From: Neocallimastix lanati (nom. inval.)
Taxonomy: Eukaryota; Neocallimastigomycota; Neocallimastigomycetes; Neocallimastigales; Neocallimastigaceae
DNA length: 32,500 bases
Reading direction: 5' to 3'
Assembly (NCBI GenBank): GCA_016946835.1
Contig: JACVTC010000030.1
Location: 507,501-540,000, forward strand
A program made the position numbers and the translations under genes. Shown piece after piece: positions 12,384-22,722 of the stretch. Numbering within the stretch: position 1 is the first letter of the stretch; the number at the start of each line of letters is the position of its first letter. The notes below the pieces were generated by a model, which saw only the letters and a program-made list of their open reading frames with translations, was not told the origin of the DNA and ran no database searches.

Positions 12384-12600
12384 CTTAATGTTAATAATAA
12401 TAATAATAATAATAATAAAAGATAAAAAATAAAAAAAAAATAATAAAAACCCTGTAATTTTTAATATTCCATTGATAAATAAATAAATAAATAAATAATA
12501 AATAATAATAAATAAATAATAAATAAATAATAAATAAATAATAAATAATAATAAATAAATAATAAATAATAAATAACAAATAAATAATTGAATAATAAAT
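12384..12600. repeat. (AAT)n and (AAAT)n microsatellites
   Basis: (AAT)n at about 12390-12418 and mixed AAAT/AAT runs from about 12474 to 12600. The Tyr/Ile/Leu-rich minus-strand reading frame across it comes from the repeat. Confidence 0.85.
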
Positions 12601-12668
12601 ATATATATAAATAACCATAATTAATTTTATATAAAACATAATAATATTTGAATTTTGAATTTTAATAA

Positions 12669-12884
12669 TGTAAAAAATTATTTTGTTAAAAATTATTTTA
12701 TTATTTATTATAGAAAGAAAAGATAAACGTTTGAATCATTAGTTCATCAACAACAATAAATTTTTAGCTTTGATTGTGTAAAAAATTATTTAGTTTTAAA
12801 TTATTTTATTATTTATTATAGAAAGAAAAGGTTAACGCCTGAATCATTAGTTCATCAACAATAAATATTTACCTTTAATTGTGA
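12669..12884. repeat. 108-bp tandem duplication with a conserved complex core
   Basis: Copy 1 begins TGTAAAAAATTATTT at 12669 and copy 2 at 12777. Both carry TTATTATAGAAAGAAAAG, then a short variable stretch (ATAAACGTT against GTTAACGCC), then TGAATCATTAGTTCATCAAC. The right half is of much higher complexity than its surroundings and is the best-conserved part. On the minus strand each core reads as about 16 sense codons, VDELMIQ and onward, before a TAA. This is too short to call a gene. Confidence 0.8.
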
Positions 12885-12986
12885 TTTCTTTATTATATTT
12901 ATTACTTTTTTTTTTTTTATTATTTTAAGTTTAAGTTAAAAATTATTAAAGATTTTAAAGTTTAATATTTTTAATGAGATATCAAT

Positions 12987-13018
<32 letters not shown>

Positions 13019-13803
13019 AAAGGTAAAGAAATTAAATATAAATATGAAGAAATAAATATCTAATAAAAATATTTGTTGTATTTATATAAATAAAATTATT
13101 AGAATGTATTTATACAAATATTATTTATTCTATTTTCATTTATTCTATTTTATATTTAATTAAGATTGCAATGAAACAAACAATCAACAAACAATAACAA
13201 CAAAAAACAACAACAACAACAAAAAAAAAAAAAACTTGATTTTACCAGAAATAAAAAATTTAAAAAATTTAAAAAAATTTAAAAAGTTTTAAAAAATTTA
13301 AAAAAAAAATTTTTTAATATATAAAATTTTTTAAATTAAAATTACTTAAAATGGTAATAATTAAAAAATAAATTAAAAAAATAAAAAAAAAAAAAAAAAA
13401 GTTAATTCATTTACCGTTTTATTCTTTTATTTCTTTTTTTTTTTATTTTATTTTATTTTATTTTTTTTTTTTCATTTTTTTATTTCATAAAGTAAAAAAG
13501 TATAATCAATAACTATATAAATAAATAACTAAAGATAAAATTATTTTATAATATATTGATTATTATTACTTGTAATTATTAAATAGTTTTATTGATAGCA
13601 AATGTTATAAAATATTATTTTTATTAATTATTATTATATTATTCTTTATTTTTATTATTATTAACTATTATTTTTATTATTAACTATTATTTTTATAATT
13701 AATTATTATTGCATTATTGTATTATTAATTATTATTGTATTATTAATTATTATTGTATTATTAATTATTGTGCTTTTATTAATTTTTTTTCTATTTAATA
13801 GAA

Positions 13804-13844
13804 TATTTCAAAGATCATGATATTGCATTATGATCTTTGAAATA
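13804..13844. repeat. Inverted repeat, 15-bp arms
   Basis: TATTTCAAAGATCAT at 13804-13818 and its exact reverse complement ATGATCTTTGAAATA at 13830-13844, with an 11-base loop. The arms include G and C, so they are not a by-product of A/T richness. No gene is adjacent, so a terminator role cannot be assigned. Confidence 0.8.
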
Positions 13845-14778
13845 CAAATTAAAGATTATAATTAACGCTATGCATATAGCATATATTAAATAAAAACAAA
13901 CAAGTAAAATGAGCTGAAAAGTTATTGAATAAAAAAGTATTAATTAATAAATATACAAAAAAAATAATAATAAATAAAAGAAATAAAAGAAATAAAATTA
14001 AGAAAAAAAGGATTGATTAAAATTATACATTATATTTTTTTATATTTATATGGAAATTATTAAAAAAAATAAAAAATAAAAAATTATTTAAAATGATTAT
14101 TTATTTAATTAATATTTATTTCTTAAATAATAAATATTCATTTAATTTTGTATTTATAATTTATTTAAAATATATTTATTTATTTATTTGTTTATTATTA
14201 ATTTATTTATTTATTAATACTCTTTCATTATTATTAATTATTTTATTAATTATATACTATTATTCAATTATTTAGTATTTAATATATATATTTAATATTT
14301 AATAATTAATATTTATTAGTAATTATTTATTAATAAATACTCTTTTATTAATAATTATTTATAAATTATTAATAAATACTCTTTCTTTATAGTATTACTT
14401 TTAATTATACTTTTTTTGTAAAAAATTGATTCTCAATTAGTTAATATGACTTGACTTTAAAGATATTTTTATTTAAATAAAAAATACTTTAAAAAAGATG
14501 ATAAACTAGTATAAATTAATTAATAATAGAAAAGTTGATAGTATTAGTAATAAAAAAAAGTCTATATTTTTATTAATAATTAAAAAAAAAATAAGAAGGG
14601 ATATTCATTATAAATAAATAACAATAAAATTGAATATTTACATCCCTATAAATATTGTATTTACTTATGATAATAAAAAAAGACAATATTTATTATAAGT
14701 AATAATAAATATTTGAAATAATAAAAAATGATTGAGATGGATATAATAAACGAATAAAAAATGATATATTAACAAGAT

Positions 14779-14781
<3 letters not shown>

Positions 14782-14844
<63 letters not shown>
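14782..14844. repeat. (ATA)n microsatellite, about 21 copies
   Basis: Uninterrupted ATA triplets, flanked by ordinary A/T intergenic sequence. Confidence 0.9.
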
Positions 14845-15220
14845 TTAAAAATAATAATTAATGATTCAATAATTTAATAATTAAATATAATAAAAAATAT
14901 TATAATTATTAAATAATTTAATATCGTTTTGATGATTAATAATTGTTAATTAAATTAAGAGAGGTAATAATAATGACTACTGTTAATTATGCCAAATATA
15001 ATATAAATTATTTTTATATTTGATTTATTACTGATGGAGATGGAAAAGTTTTATATTTATCATTTATCATTTTTATTAATGGTATTCCATATGTCTATAT
15101 TTATTGATGATATTTCTTAATATTTATAATTTATATTTATTTATAGTAATCATTCATGTTGAAATTGCGAACTAATTTTATTTTAAAAAATTTAATATTT
15201 TATTTCTTATTTATATTTAA

Positions 15221-15253
<33 letters not shown>

Positions 15254-15774
15254 ATTTTTATTTTTATTTTTTTTTTTATTTATTATCTTATTAATTAATT
15301 AATAAATAATAAAAAATAAAATAAAATAAAAAAATAAAAAAAAATAAAATAAAATTAAAATTAAAATTAAAATTATTTCATTTTTTTCCATTTTTTCCCC
15401 TTTATCATATGTAATTTTTTTTTTAAAAAATAATCCATTTTTAACCTATAAATTAAACTTTATTCACATATATTATCTAAAAAAAAAATGGATGTGGGAA
15501 GGCTTTTTTTTTTTTTTTTTTTTTTTTTTGTAGATAGTACAACTATAAAATATAAGTATAATCATAACTATAGCTATAATTAATTTTATAATATATCTAT
15601 AGTATATAATTCTATAACAATAGCTGTAACTATAACTATAATCATAATTATATAGCTGTTTATCTATATAACCATAATTAGAACTATAATTACAATTAAG
15701 CAAGATACTTATATAATTACATAATTAAAATTATAATTGATATAATGATATACCTATATAATTTAAATAAATAT

Positions 15775-15810
<36 letters not shown>

Positions 15811-16052
15811 TTTATCTGTAGAGTTTTTAATTTTTCATTATTGATTATATTTTTACATATATATCTTTTCCTATATATTAAAGATAAAATAATAAAGAAA
15901 AAGGATAAAAAAATATAAATTAAAAAAAAAAAGAATTAGAAAGAAGAGATAAAAAAAAAATTAACAAATAAATAAATAAACCGACAGACAAGATAAGTCA
16001 AGACGAACACTTATCCATTATAAAAAAAAATAATTTACCACCATTATTCCTA

Positions 16053-16779
16053 TTGTTGTTATCTCGTCTTATTCATTATAAAAAAGATTTTCTTAATAGA
16101 AAAATAAAAATATATATAAAATTAAAAATTTCATTTTTTTTTATTTTTCCCAATATAAATATTAAATATTGTATTTGGCATTATAAAAGATTATTAATGA
16201 CTAAAATAAATAAATTATGTTACAAGGAAGTGAAAGATCATAATATTTTAAATACTTATTATAAAGCGATTTCTAATTTATGTTTTATTAATATTGAATA
16301 CATACCTGATATTTTTAATAAAATTAAAAATACATGCAAGAGATATAAATCTACCTGTTCCCAATTATTGAATTTTTTAGATTATTTTGAGAAAACATTT
16401 CTAAATATCTATAATATAAAATATTGGAATTATTACAACAGTATAGACCACATAACAAATAATGCTTCAGAATCTTATAACAGTTATTTAAAAAATTTAT
16501 TTGTAAAAAAAACCTTCATGCTATAAATTAATATATACAATACAATTTGAAGAATCCATATCTTACTATGATTACCAAATGAAAATTAAAGGAATTTGGA
16601 GAAAAAAGAGCAGAATATCAGAAAGGGTTGATGAAATTAATATTTTAGTTGAATATTATAAAAATATGGAAGCCGAATTAAAAAATATTGGATGTAGTAA
16701 AAATGATATCATCGAAAATTGGTTCAATTGTTTAATTAGATTGAATAATGAAATCATTAATTTTAATAAATCCAAATAA
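16053..16779 (+). pseudogene. C-terminal fragment of a MULE-type transposase, frameshifted
   Basis: Two open frames in tandem read as one protein. The first (16053-16526) contains KYCIWHYKRLL, a Tyr/Phe-rich helical stretch, and DHITNNASESYNSYLKNLF. The second (to 16779) continues with PSCYKLIYTIQFEESISYYD, then IWRKKSRISERVDEINILVE and a C-terminal helix. The W-H-Y and NNASESYNSYL signatures match the C-terminal part of MULE transposases, which in anaerobic fungi are common multicopy genes. This recognition is from memory of the family. The frames join at a run of eight A (16505-16512). One extra A accounts for the shift, so it is either a real lesion or a homopolymer sequencing error. The catalytic DDE core expected upstream is missing, so the copy is 5'-truncated. 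Its G+C exceeds that of the flanks. It should be inactive. Confidence 0.8.
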
Positions 16780-16945
16780 AAATAATTATTAAATCCTTTC
16801 AAAATCATAATTACTATAATTACAATTAATTGATAATTAGATTTTTTTATTTAATAAGAAATTCAATATTGAAATTTATTTAATATTTATTGATAGGGTT
16901 AGCTTAAAAAATTTTTAAAAAAAATTTTTTTATAAATTTATTTTA

Positions 16946-17049
16946 AATACTAATATATAATAATAAAGATATCTTTTAATATATTTTATTTAATAATATT
17001 AATAAATAAAATATATTAAAAGATATCTTTATTATTATATATTAGTATT
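16946..17049. repeat. Near-perfect palindrome with 47-bp arms
   Basis: The left arm (16946-16992) starts AATACTAATATATAATAATA. The right arm (17003-17049) is its exact reverse complement, ending TATTAGTATT. The loop is 10 bases (ATAATATTAA). The match is 47 of 47, including the embedded GATATC site and the C/G bases. Pairing does not extend beyond the arms. It lies 167 bp downstream of the transposase relic. It could be a hairpin-type insertion or the product of a foldback event. Confidence 0.95.
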
Positions 17050-17074
17050 ATAAAATATTAAAAATATGAATGTA

Positions 17075-17086
17075 TTGCATTTCGCC
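17075..17086. repeat. Copy of the TTGCATTTCGCC motif
   Basis: This 12-mer is identical to 9695-9706. It stands out as G+C-containing sequence in an A/T background, 295 bp after the transposase relic. A reversed, imperfect counterpart, GGCGAATGTAA, lies at 19005-19015. Confidence 0.5.
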
Positions 17087-17327
17087 TTATTTTTATTTTA
17101 TATAGTAGTGAATAAATAAATAAATAAATAAAAAATTTTTATAAAATAAACCAAATATTAAATTATTATATTTTTTAAAAATATTTATTGTATATTTCAT
17201 ATTTTTAATAAATATTTCAAATATACATTTTAAATATTTATGATATTTATGTATTATGATAAAAATATAATACTTATAAAAGGAAATAATTAATATTTTA
17301 AATTATTTCTATCAGGCACTCTTAAAA

Positions 17328-17357
17328 AACTTTACTATTTGTAAAAATAGTAAAGTT
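17328..17357. repeat. Hairpin, 13-bp arms and 4-base loop
   Basis: AACTTTACTATTT (17328-17340), GTAA loop, AAATAGTAAAGTT (17345-17357). Pairing is perfect and a T-rich stretch follows. In a bacterium this would look like a terminator. In eukaryotic intergenic DNA with no gene ending nearby it has no assigned role. Confidence 0.8.
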
Positions 17358-17692
17358 CTTTTTGTTAGTTTATTATATTTGTATAAGTATAATATAAATA
17401 TCTAAAATAACTTATTATTTAATAGTAATTTATGTTTAAAAATGTTATTGTTAATATTAGTATTACTTTAAAAAAATTTTAATATTTTATAATAAAATTT
17501 TCAAATAATCTATTAAGTTAAACATAATGTTCCTGAGTAAAAAAGATTTTTGTAAAATATAAATTTTAATTAAAATATTCGATAAAAAATATTAAAAAGG
17601 AAATAATAATTTTAAAATGAATATTTAAAAATAAAATAAAAAAAAAAATATAGAATATAATAATATATAAAATAAAATAAAATAAAATAAAA

Positions 17693-18556
17693 AGTAGAAT
17701 ATTAAATAAGAAAGTACGGATTGAATAAAATAAAATAAAATAAAATAAAATAAAATAAAATAAAATAAAATAAAATAAAAAGTAGAATATTAAATAAGAA
17801 AGTACGGATTGAATAAAATAAAATAAAATAAAAAGTAGAATATTAAATAAGAAAGTACGGATTGAATAAAATAAAATAAAATAAAATAAAATAAAATAAA
17901 ATAAATAGTAGAAACATAAATATAAGTACAGATTGAATAAAATAAAATAAAATAAAATAAAATAAAATGAAATAAAATAAAATGAAATAAAATAAATAGT
18001 AGAAACATAAATATAAGTACAGATTGAATAAAATAAAATAAAATAAAATAAAATAAATAGTAGAAACATAAATATAAGTACAGATTGAATAAAATAAAAT
18101 AAAATAAAATAAAATGAAATGAAATAAAATAAATAGTAGAAACATAAATATAAGTACAGATTGAATAAAATAAAATAAAATAAAATAAAATAAATAGTAG
18201 AAACATAAATATAAGTACAGATTGAATAAAATAAAATAAAATAAAATAAAATAAAATAAATAGTAGAAACATAAATATAAGTACAGATTGAATAAAATAA
18301 AATAAAATAAAATAAAATAAATAGTAGAAACATAAATATAAGTACAGATTGAATAAAATAAAATAAAATAAAATAAAATAAAATAAATAGTAGAAACATA
18401 AATATAAGTACAGATTGAATAAAATAAAATAAAATAAAATAAAATAAAATAAAATAAAATAAAATAAAATAAAATAAAATAAAATAAAATAAAATAAAAT
18501 AAAATAAAATAAAATAAAATAAAATAAAATAAAATAAAATAAAATAAAATAAAATA
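17693..18556. repeat. AAAAT-based minisatellite with two core types
   Basis: Core type A (AGTAGAATATTAAATAAGAA then AGTACGGATTGAAT, 34 bp) starts at 17693, 17781 and 17834. Core type B (AGTAGAAACATAAATATAAG then TACAGATTGAAT, 32 bp) starts at 17907, 17998, 18059, 18135, 18196, 18262, 18323 and 18389. Variable (AAAAT)n spacers separate the cores. Spacing between B cores is 91, 61, 76, 61, 66, 61 and 66, all differing by multiples of five. From 18417 to 18556 the array is almost pure (AAAAT)n, about 27 copies. Some spacers carry an AAATG variant. The long overlapping Phe/Ile/Leu/Tyr-rich frames on the minus strand arise from the repeat and are not genes. Confidence 0.95.
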
Positions 18557-19289
18557 AATATGAAATATAATAAAATAAAAAAATTATTTGAATTATAATA
18601 AAAATACAAGTATTAATAAAAATAAAATAAATAAAATAAATATGTGAATTACAATAAATTGCAAGTATCGAAATAAAATAAAATAATATAAAATAAATAA
18701 ATATGCAGTGAAATAATAATATATAATATGATAAAATAAAATAAATAAGATATTGATATGAAATTAGTATAAAAACTGAATTTAGCAACAAATAAATTAT
18801 ATAATAAAGTAAATGATATAGCATATATATATGTTAACATGAATTTTATTATAATTTTTACAGTATTTTAAATTAATGTAAATTATTATATTTCCATATA
18901 ATAAACTTTATAGTTAAAAAATAGTATAAAAAAAATATTATTAAATATTATTATTAAATAAATAAATGAATAAATTAATAAATAAATAAAAATTTTCAAA
19001 ATATGGCGAATGTAAATCATCATTTTTTTTGAAATATATCACATTTTAAATATTTTTAATAATTATTTTTTCAAAGAAATTATATGTGCCATTTTATTTT
19101 AATTTTTTAAATTTTATATTCATAAATAAAAATTTATAAAAAATAATGTAAGCCACATTCCGAAATGAAAATTTATGTAAAATTTTTTAAAGCCACATTC
19201 CGAAACGCACCACCCTCTAATTTATGATATTACATAAATTATTACATAAATTTATGTTAATTCTATTAAAGGTTTATTTTTTACATTCC
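18557..19289. other. AT-rich intergenic DNA with degenerate AAAT repeats and a short motif duplication
   Basis: Decaying (AAAAT)/(AAAT) sequence continues to about 18760. No gene is seen. AGCCACATTCCGAAA occurs at 19151-19165 and again at 19191-19205 (40-bp spacing), followed by a small G+C-rich patch, CGCACCACCCTCTAA. These copies resemble, in reverse orientation, the CATTTCG motif seen at 9.7 and 17.1 kb. Confidence 0.55.
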
Positions 19290-19857
19290 TCTCTCTTTAA
19301 ATTAAGTCCCTAAACGACTCAACAATTATCTCTTTTTTTATTCAAATATTCTTGGATTAATTGTGGGTCTTCTACTTGATTTCCTGTAATTTAAAATGGT
19401 TCTAGTTTCGTATTATTTAATTTTGGTGATACTATTTGATTCGAATCAGACATTTTTTAAAAGCCACTGTGCTTACAAGCTCTGAGAATTTCCTAATCCT
19501 TGGGTAGAACATCCAAGTCCTTTCCTTAATGTTGGTTGACAACCCTTCCACAAAGAAATAAATTGTCGCTTCATCATTGAATGACGAGCCCCTAGAGATC
19601 TTTTCAAATTGATCGTAGTATTAAAATACTCTATGAAATTGTGAATATCTTTAGTCATAAAACAATTATATTTAAAACGATAATACATTATGATTGAATT
19701 TAAAATAATAATAAAATGAATCCCCCCAATTATGAAATTCTCTGAGGAAAGACCATTCAAATTCATATGGTAATGTGTAACGAAATAATAAAGAATTTGA
19801 TGGTATTATTTTTTTTGAGCTTTTGTAATCTGGATACGCTATGGTACAACCTTTTAA
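19290..19857 (-). pseudogene. Multiply frameshifted coding relic, family unknown
   Basis: Read on the minus strand, coding-like text passes through at least three frames. From about 19857 it reads GCTIAYPDYKSSKKI and then LPYEFEWSFLREFHNWG. At a run of six G it shifts to YRFKYNCFMTKDIHNFIEYF and on through SLGARHSMMKRQFISLWKG. It then shifts again to KDLDVLPKD followed by a stop, and ends with MSDSNQIVSPKLNNTKLEPF and TAA (19391). Base composition is normal for genes here, unlike the flanks. The mixture of G/A-run frameshifts and stops marks a dead gene. The style suggests a mobile-element protein, but I do not recognise the family. The 97-residue frame at 19473-19766 mixes real and shifted frames and should not be read as a gene. 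Confidence 0.5.
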
Positions 19858-21600
19858 AAATCAATAATGATGAAAGTTTTAATAGATTTATTTTTAAGAT
19901 TTATTTTGTTTTTAAATACATAATGAAATTCTAGTTTTAAAAAACTTAATATTATTTTATCAATTGTTTGTATAACAATAGATATATTTTAGAGTAAATT
20001 TATTACTATTATGAATTTAAAATTGATTATTTTAAAAAGTTAATGCTATTTAGATAAATTATAGCATTGATAAAAAATTATTGAAAATTATATATATATA
20101 TTTTTTTCGCATAATTTTGAAAGAATATTTTATATTTATTTACGTTCACATTTAGCATTTAGACTTATAACAGATAGTCATAATTACAACTAATATAATT
20201 TCTAGTATATTATTGAAGAATTAAATAATTAGTAATTACAATCAACGTATTCTCATATATGTATTAAAATATTAAATAATAAATTATGCTTTTACATTAA
20301 AAATTTAATAGATAAATTTCAACCTAATAATGTTATAAATTAAGTAAAACAAAAATGATTAATCAGAAGAATTAAAATAGTTACTATATGAACATAAGCC
20401 TTATATTGACTAAAAATAATTAATTTATCGTAATATATTAATATATATTAAGATCAATAATAATTATGTCATTGGATTTATTATAACATATTAGGTCGAA
20501 ATAAGTTGTTAAAACTTATGGCTCAGAAAGTATTAGATAATGATTTTATTAACAATTCACTATAATAGTATATTATCTAATGTAAAACTATAGATTAATT
20601 ATTATCTACATTACAGTAATAGTAGATTCTTTGAATAGCATTAATTTAGTCAATTATAAAATCATTCATATTTATTTATAAAAAAAAAAAACTTTTCTTA
20701 ATTACCAATTTAAAAATAATACATCCATATGATGTAATGTACATTATTTTATTTAATTAAATAAAGTTATTTTACCTTCCTAATCGAATATTAACAACTT
20801 TTAAATATAATAAAAGAATCACAACTGTAAATTTATTTACTGATAATAGTAATTTTATACTTAGTTGCTATTATTTCTTTTTTACACTTGTCACCTATTT
20901 CAGATAAAGATCTTTCAAGATCAACTGAAATATTTCTTCTTGAAAGAGGTGAAAAAGTAATTAAATCGGCATTTATTAATACTACAAAATAATTAAACAG
21001 TTAATAAAAATAAACTATTCATCTTAATTACTAAAATACTACTTTATTATTTAGTAAAAATTTCATTTATATAATATTGTTATTTAAGAAAAAATCGATT
21101 TAAATTTTTATGTGATATAACTAATAAGAAATTTTATTACCAAGTAATAAAATTAATAATTTAAATATGTTTAATATTTAAGCAATAATACTATAAATAT
21201 ACTAATAATAATTAATAAGAGGAATACATTATAATTATTAATATATAATATATTTTAGTCTATCAAAATAGGTTGTATAAAATTATTATCAACAATGATA
21301 AATAATGTCATTTACTTTATAATGATAATAAATAGTAAAATTATACAATATATTCAATACATTAAAATAATTCTTATTTTTATGAAAAAAAAGGTATATA
21401 TAATTAGTTTATTAACATTATAAAGTTAAGTCTCTCACTTAAATTATTATCAAATTGAGTATTAAAAATATGATTAGCTTTTTTTTTTTTTTCTTTAAAT
21501 TATGATTCCATTAAATTTGTAAACCAGTGATCCTACTGCTGTCAAGAGTACCAACTTCGAAACAGTAAAAAAAAAAATTTTAATACAGAACTAATAGGAG
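19858..21600. other. AT-rich stretch with small coding-like islands, no gene called
   Basis: Longer stretches of mixed sequence and fewer microsatellites than elsewhere. Three islands stand out. 20467-20564 (+) is open for 32 codons (ILGRNKLLKLMAQKVLDND). 20905-20992 (+) follows a TATTTCAG acceptor-like site and reads DLSRSTEIFLLERGEKVIKS before a stop; the opposite strand is also open there. 21520-21565 is a G+C-normal patch open in several frames. They may be exons of a decayed gene or chance. Strand and structure cannot be fixed by eye. Confidence 0.35.
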
Positions 21601-21674
21601 TTTTTACCTTATTAAAACTCAATGAATATATATATATGTATATTAATAATTATTATAATATTACATACATTTAC

Positions 21675-21981
<307 letters not shown>

Positions 21982-22127
21982 TTTATTTTATTGTTTTCAT
22001 TATTGGTCAATCCATTTTTAGTAGCCAATAAAATTTAAATTTTAATTATAATAAATTAATGAATAAATATACTAAATAAATAAATAAGTTAAAAAATAAA
22101 AAATAAATATATAAATAAATAAAATAT

Positions 22128-22130
<3 letters not shown>

Positions 22131-22167
<37 letters not shown>
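22131..22167 (+). promoter_or_regulatory. 37-base T run upstream of eIF4A3
   Basis: An uninterrupted T run ends about 220 bp before the eIF4A3 ATG. Long poly(dA:dT) tracts are known to exclude nucleosomes in fungal promoters, and a 54-base T run lies at a similar distance from the next gene. The role is inference. Such runs also occur away from genes and inside intron 1. Confidence 0.35.
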
Positions 22168-22171
<4 letters not shown>

Positions 22172-22386
22172 ATCTATATTTATTTATTTTTATTTTATTT
22201 TATTTTATTTAAATAAAATTTAAAAATTATAATTAAATAAGAAATCATTTTTATAAAATTATTGAATTAAAATCTATAAAAATAATTAAATCATTATTTG
22301 TAATTAAATCATTAAATAATCATATTTCAATTTAATTAAAATCAAAGAATTTTTAGTATATTTTTGTTCTTTTTCAATAGTACATA

Positions 22387-22676
22387 ATGGATGAAGATAA
22401 AACTACTTTTGAAACTAGTGAAGAAGTTAAGGTTGTTCCAACCTTTGAAGCAATGGGTTTAAAAGAAAATCTTTTAAGAGGAATTTACGCTTATAGTAAA
22501 AATTATAATATTTTATTTTTTATAAATTTATTAATATATTATTTTATACTTTCATATTTATTTAATTATTTAATTTTAATTTTAATATTTTTTACATTAT
22601 TATAATTATTATTTTTGTTTTTTAAAATAAGTAATAATATAATTTTAAATGTTTCTAATATAATTAATTTAAACAT

Positions 22677-22722
<46 letters not shown>

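Larger units (their letters stand above)
12885..16052. other. AT-rich intergenic DNA, no gene seen
   Basis: About 3.2 kb with stops in all frames. It contains a 30-base A run near 12989-13017, (TTTTA)n near 13445-13462, repeated ATTATTATTAACT-type units near 13640-13770, (ATA)n at 14782-14844 and T runs near 15509-15529 and 15778-15804. A short stretch at 15540-15720 is a degenerate ACTATAATCATAACTATAG repeat. The final 50 bases precede the transposase relic and have more normal composition. Confidence 0.55.

Noticed and set aside
10658-12639. Several frames of 60-90 codons (10658-10861, 11340-11552, 11719-11982, 12391-12639)
   Set aside because: All are translations of homopolymers or A/T microsatellites, with no varied amino-acid content.
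14093-15703. Frames at 14093-14275 (+) and 15473-15703 (-)
   Set aside because: Low-complexity Ile/Leu/Tyr text produced by A/T repeats. The second also depends on a T run and a degenerate ACTATAATC repeat.
17328-17357. Hairpin plus T-rich tail as a bacterial-type terminator
   Set aside because: The window is eukaryotic and no gene ends there, so it is listed only as a hairpin.
17693-18420. Regularly spaced repeats as a CRISPR array
   Set aside because: The spacers are themselves (AAAAT)n repeats rather than unique sequences, and the genome is eukaryotic.
17566-18824. Two overlapping minus-strand frames of about 345 codons and a 100-codon frame
   Set aside because: They are translations of the (AAAAT)n minisatellite in different frames: Phe/Ile/Leu/Tyr repeats only.
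18649-18840. 63-codon minus-strand frame
   Set aside because: Continuation of decaying AAAT repeats, with no conserved features.
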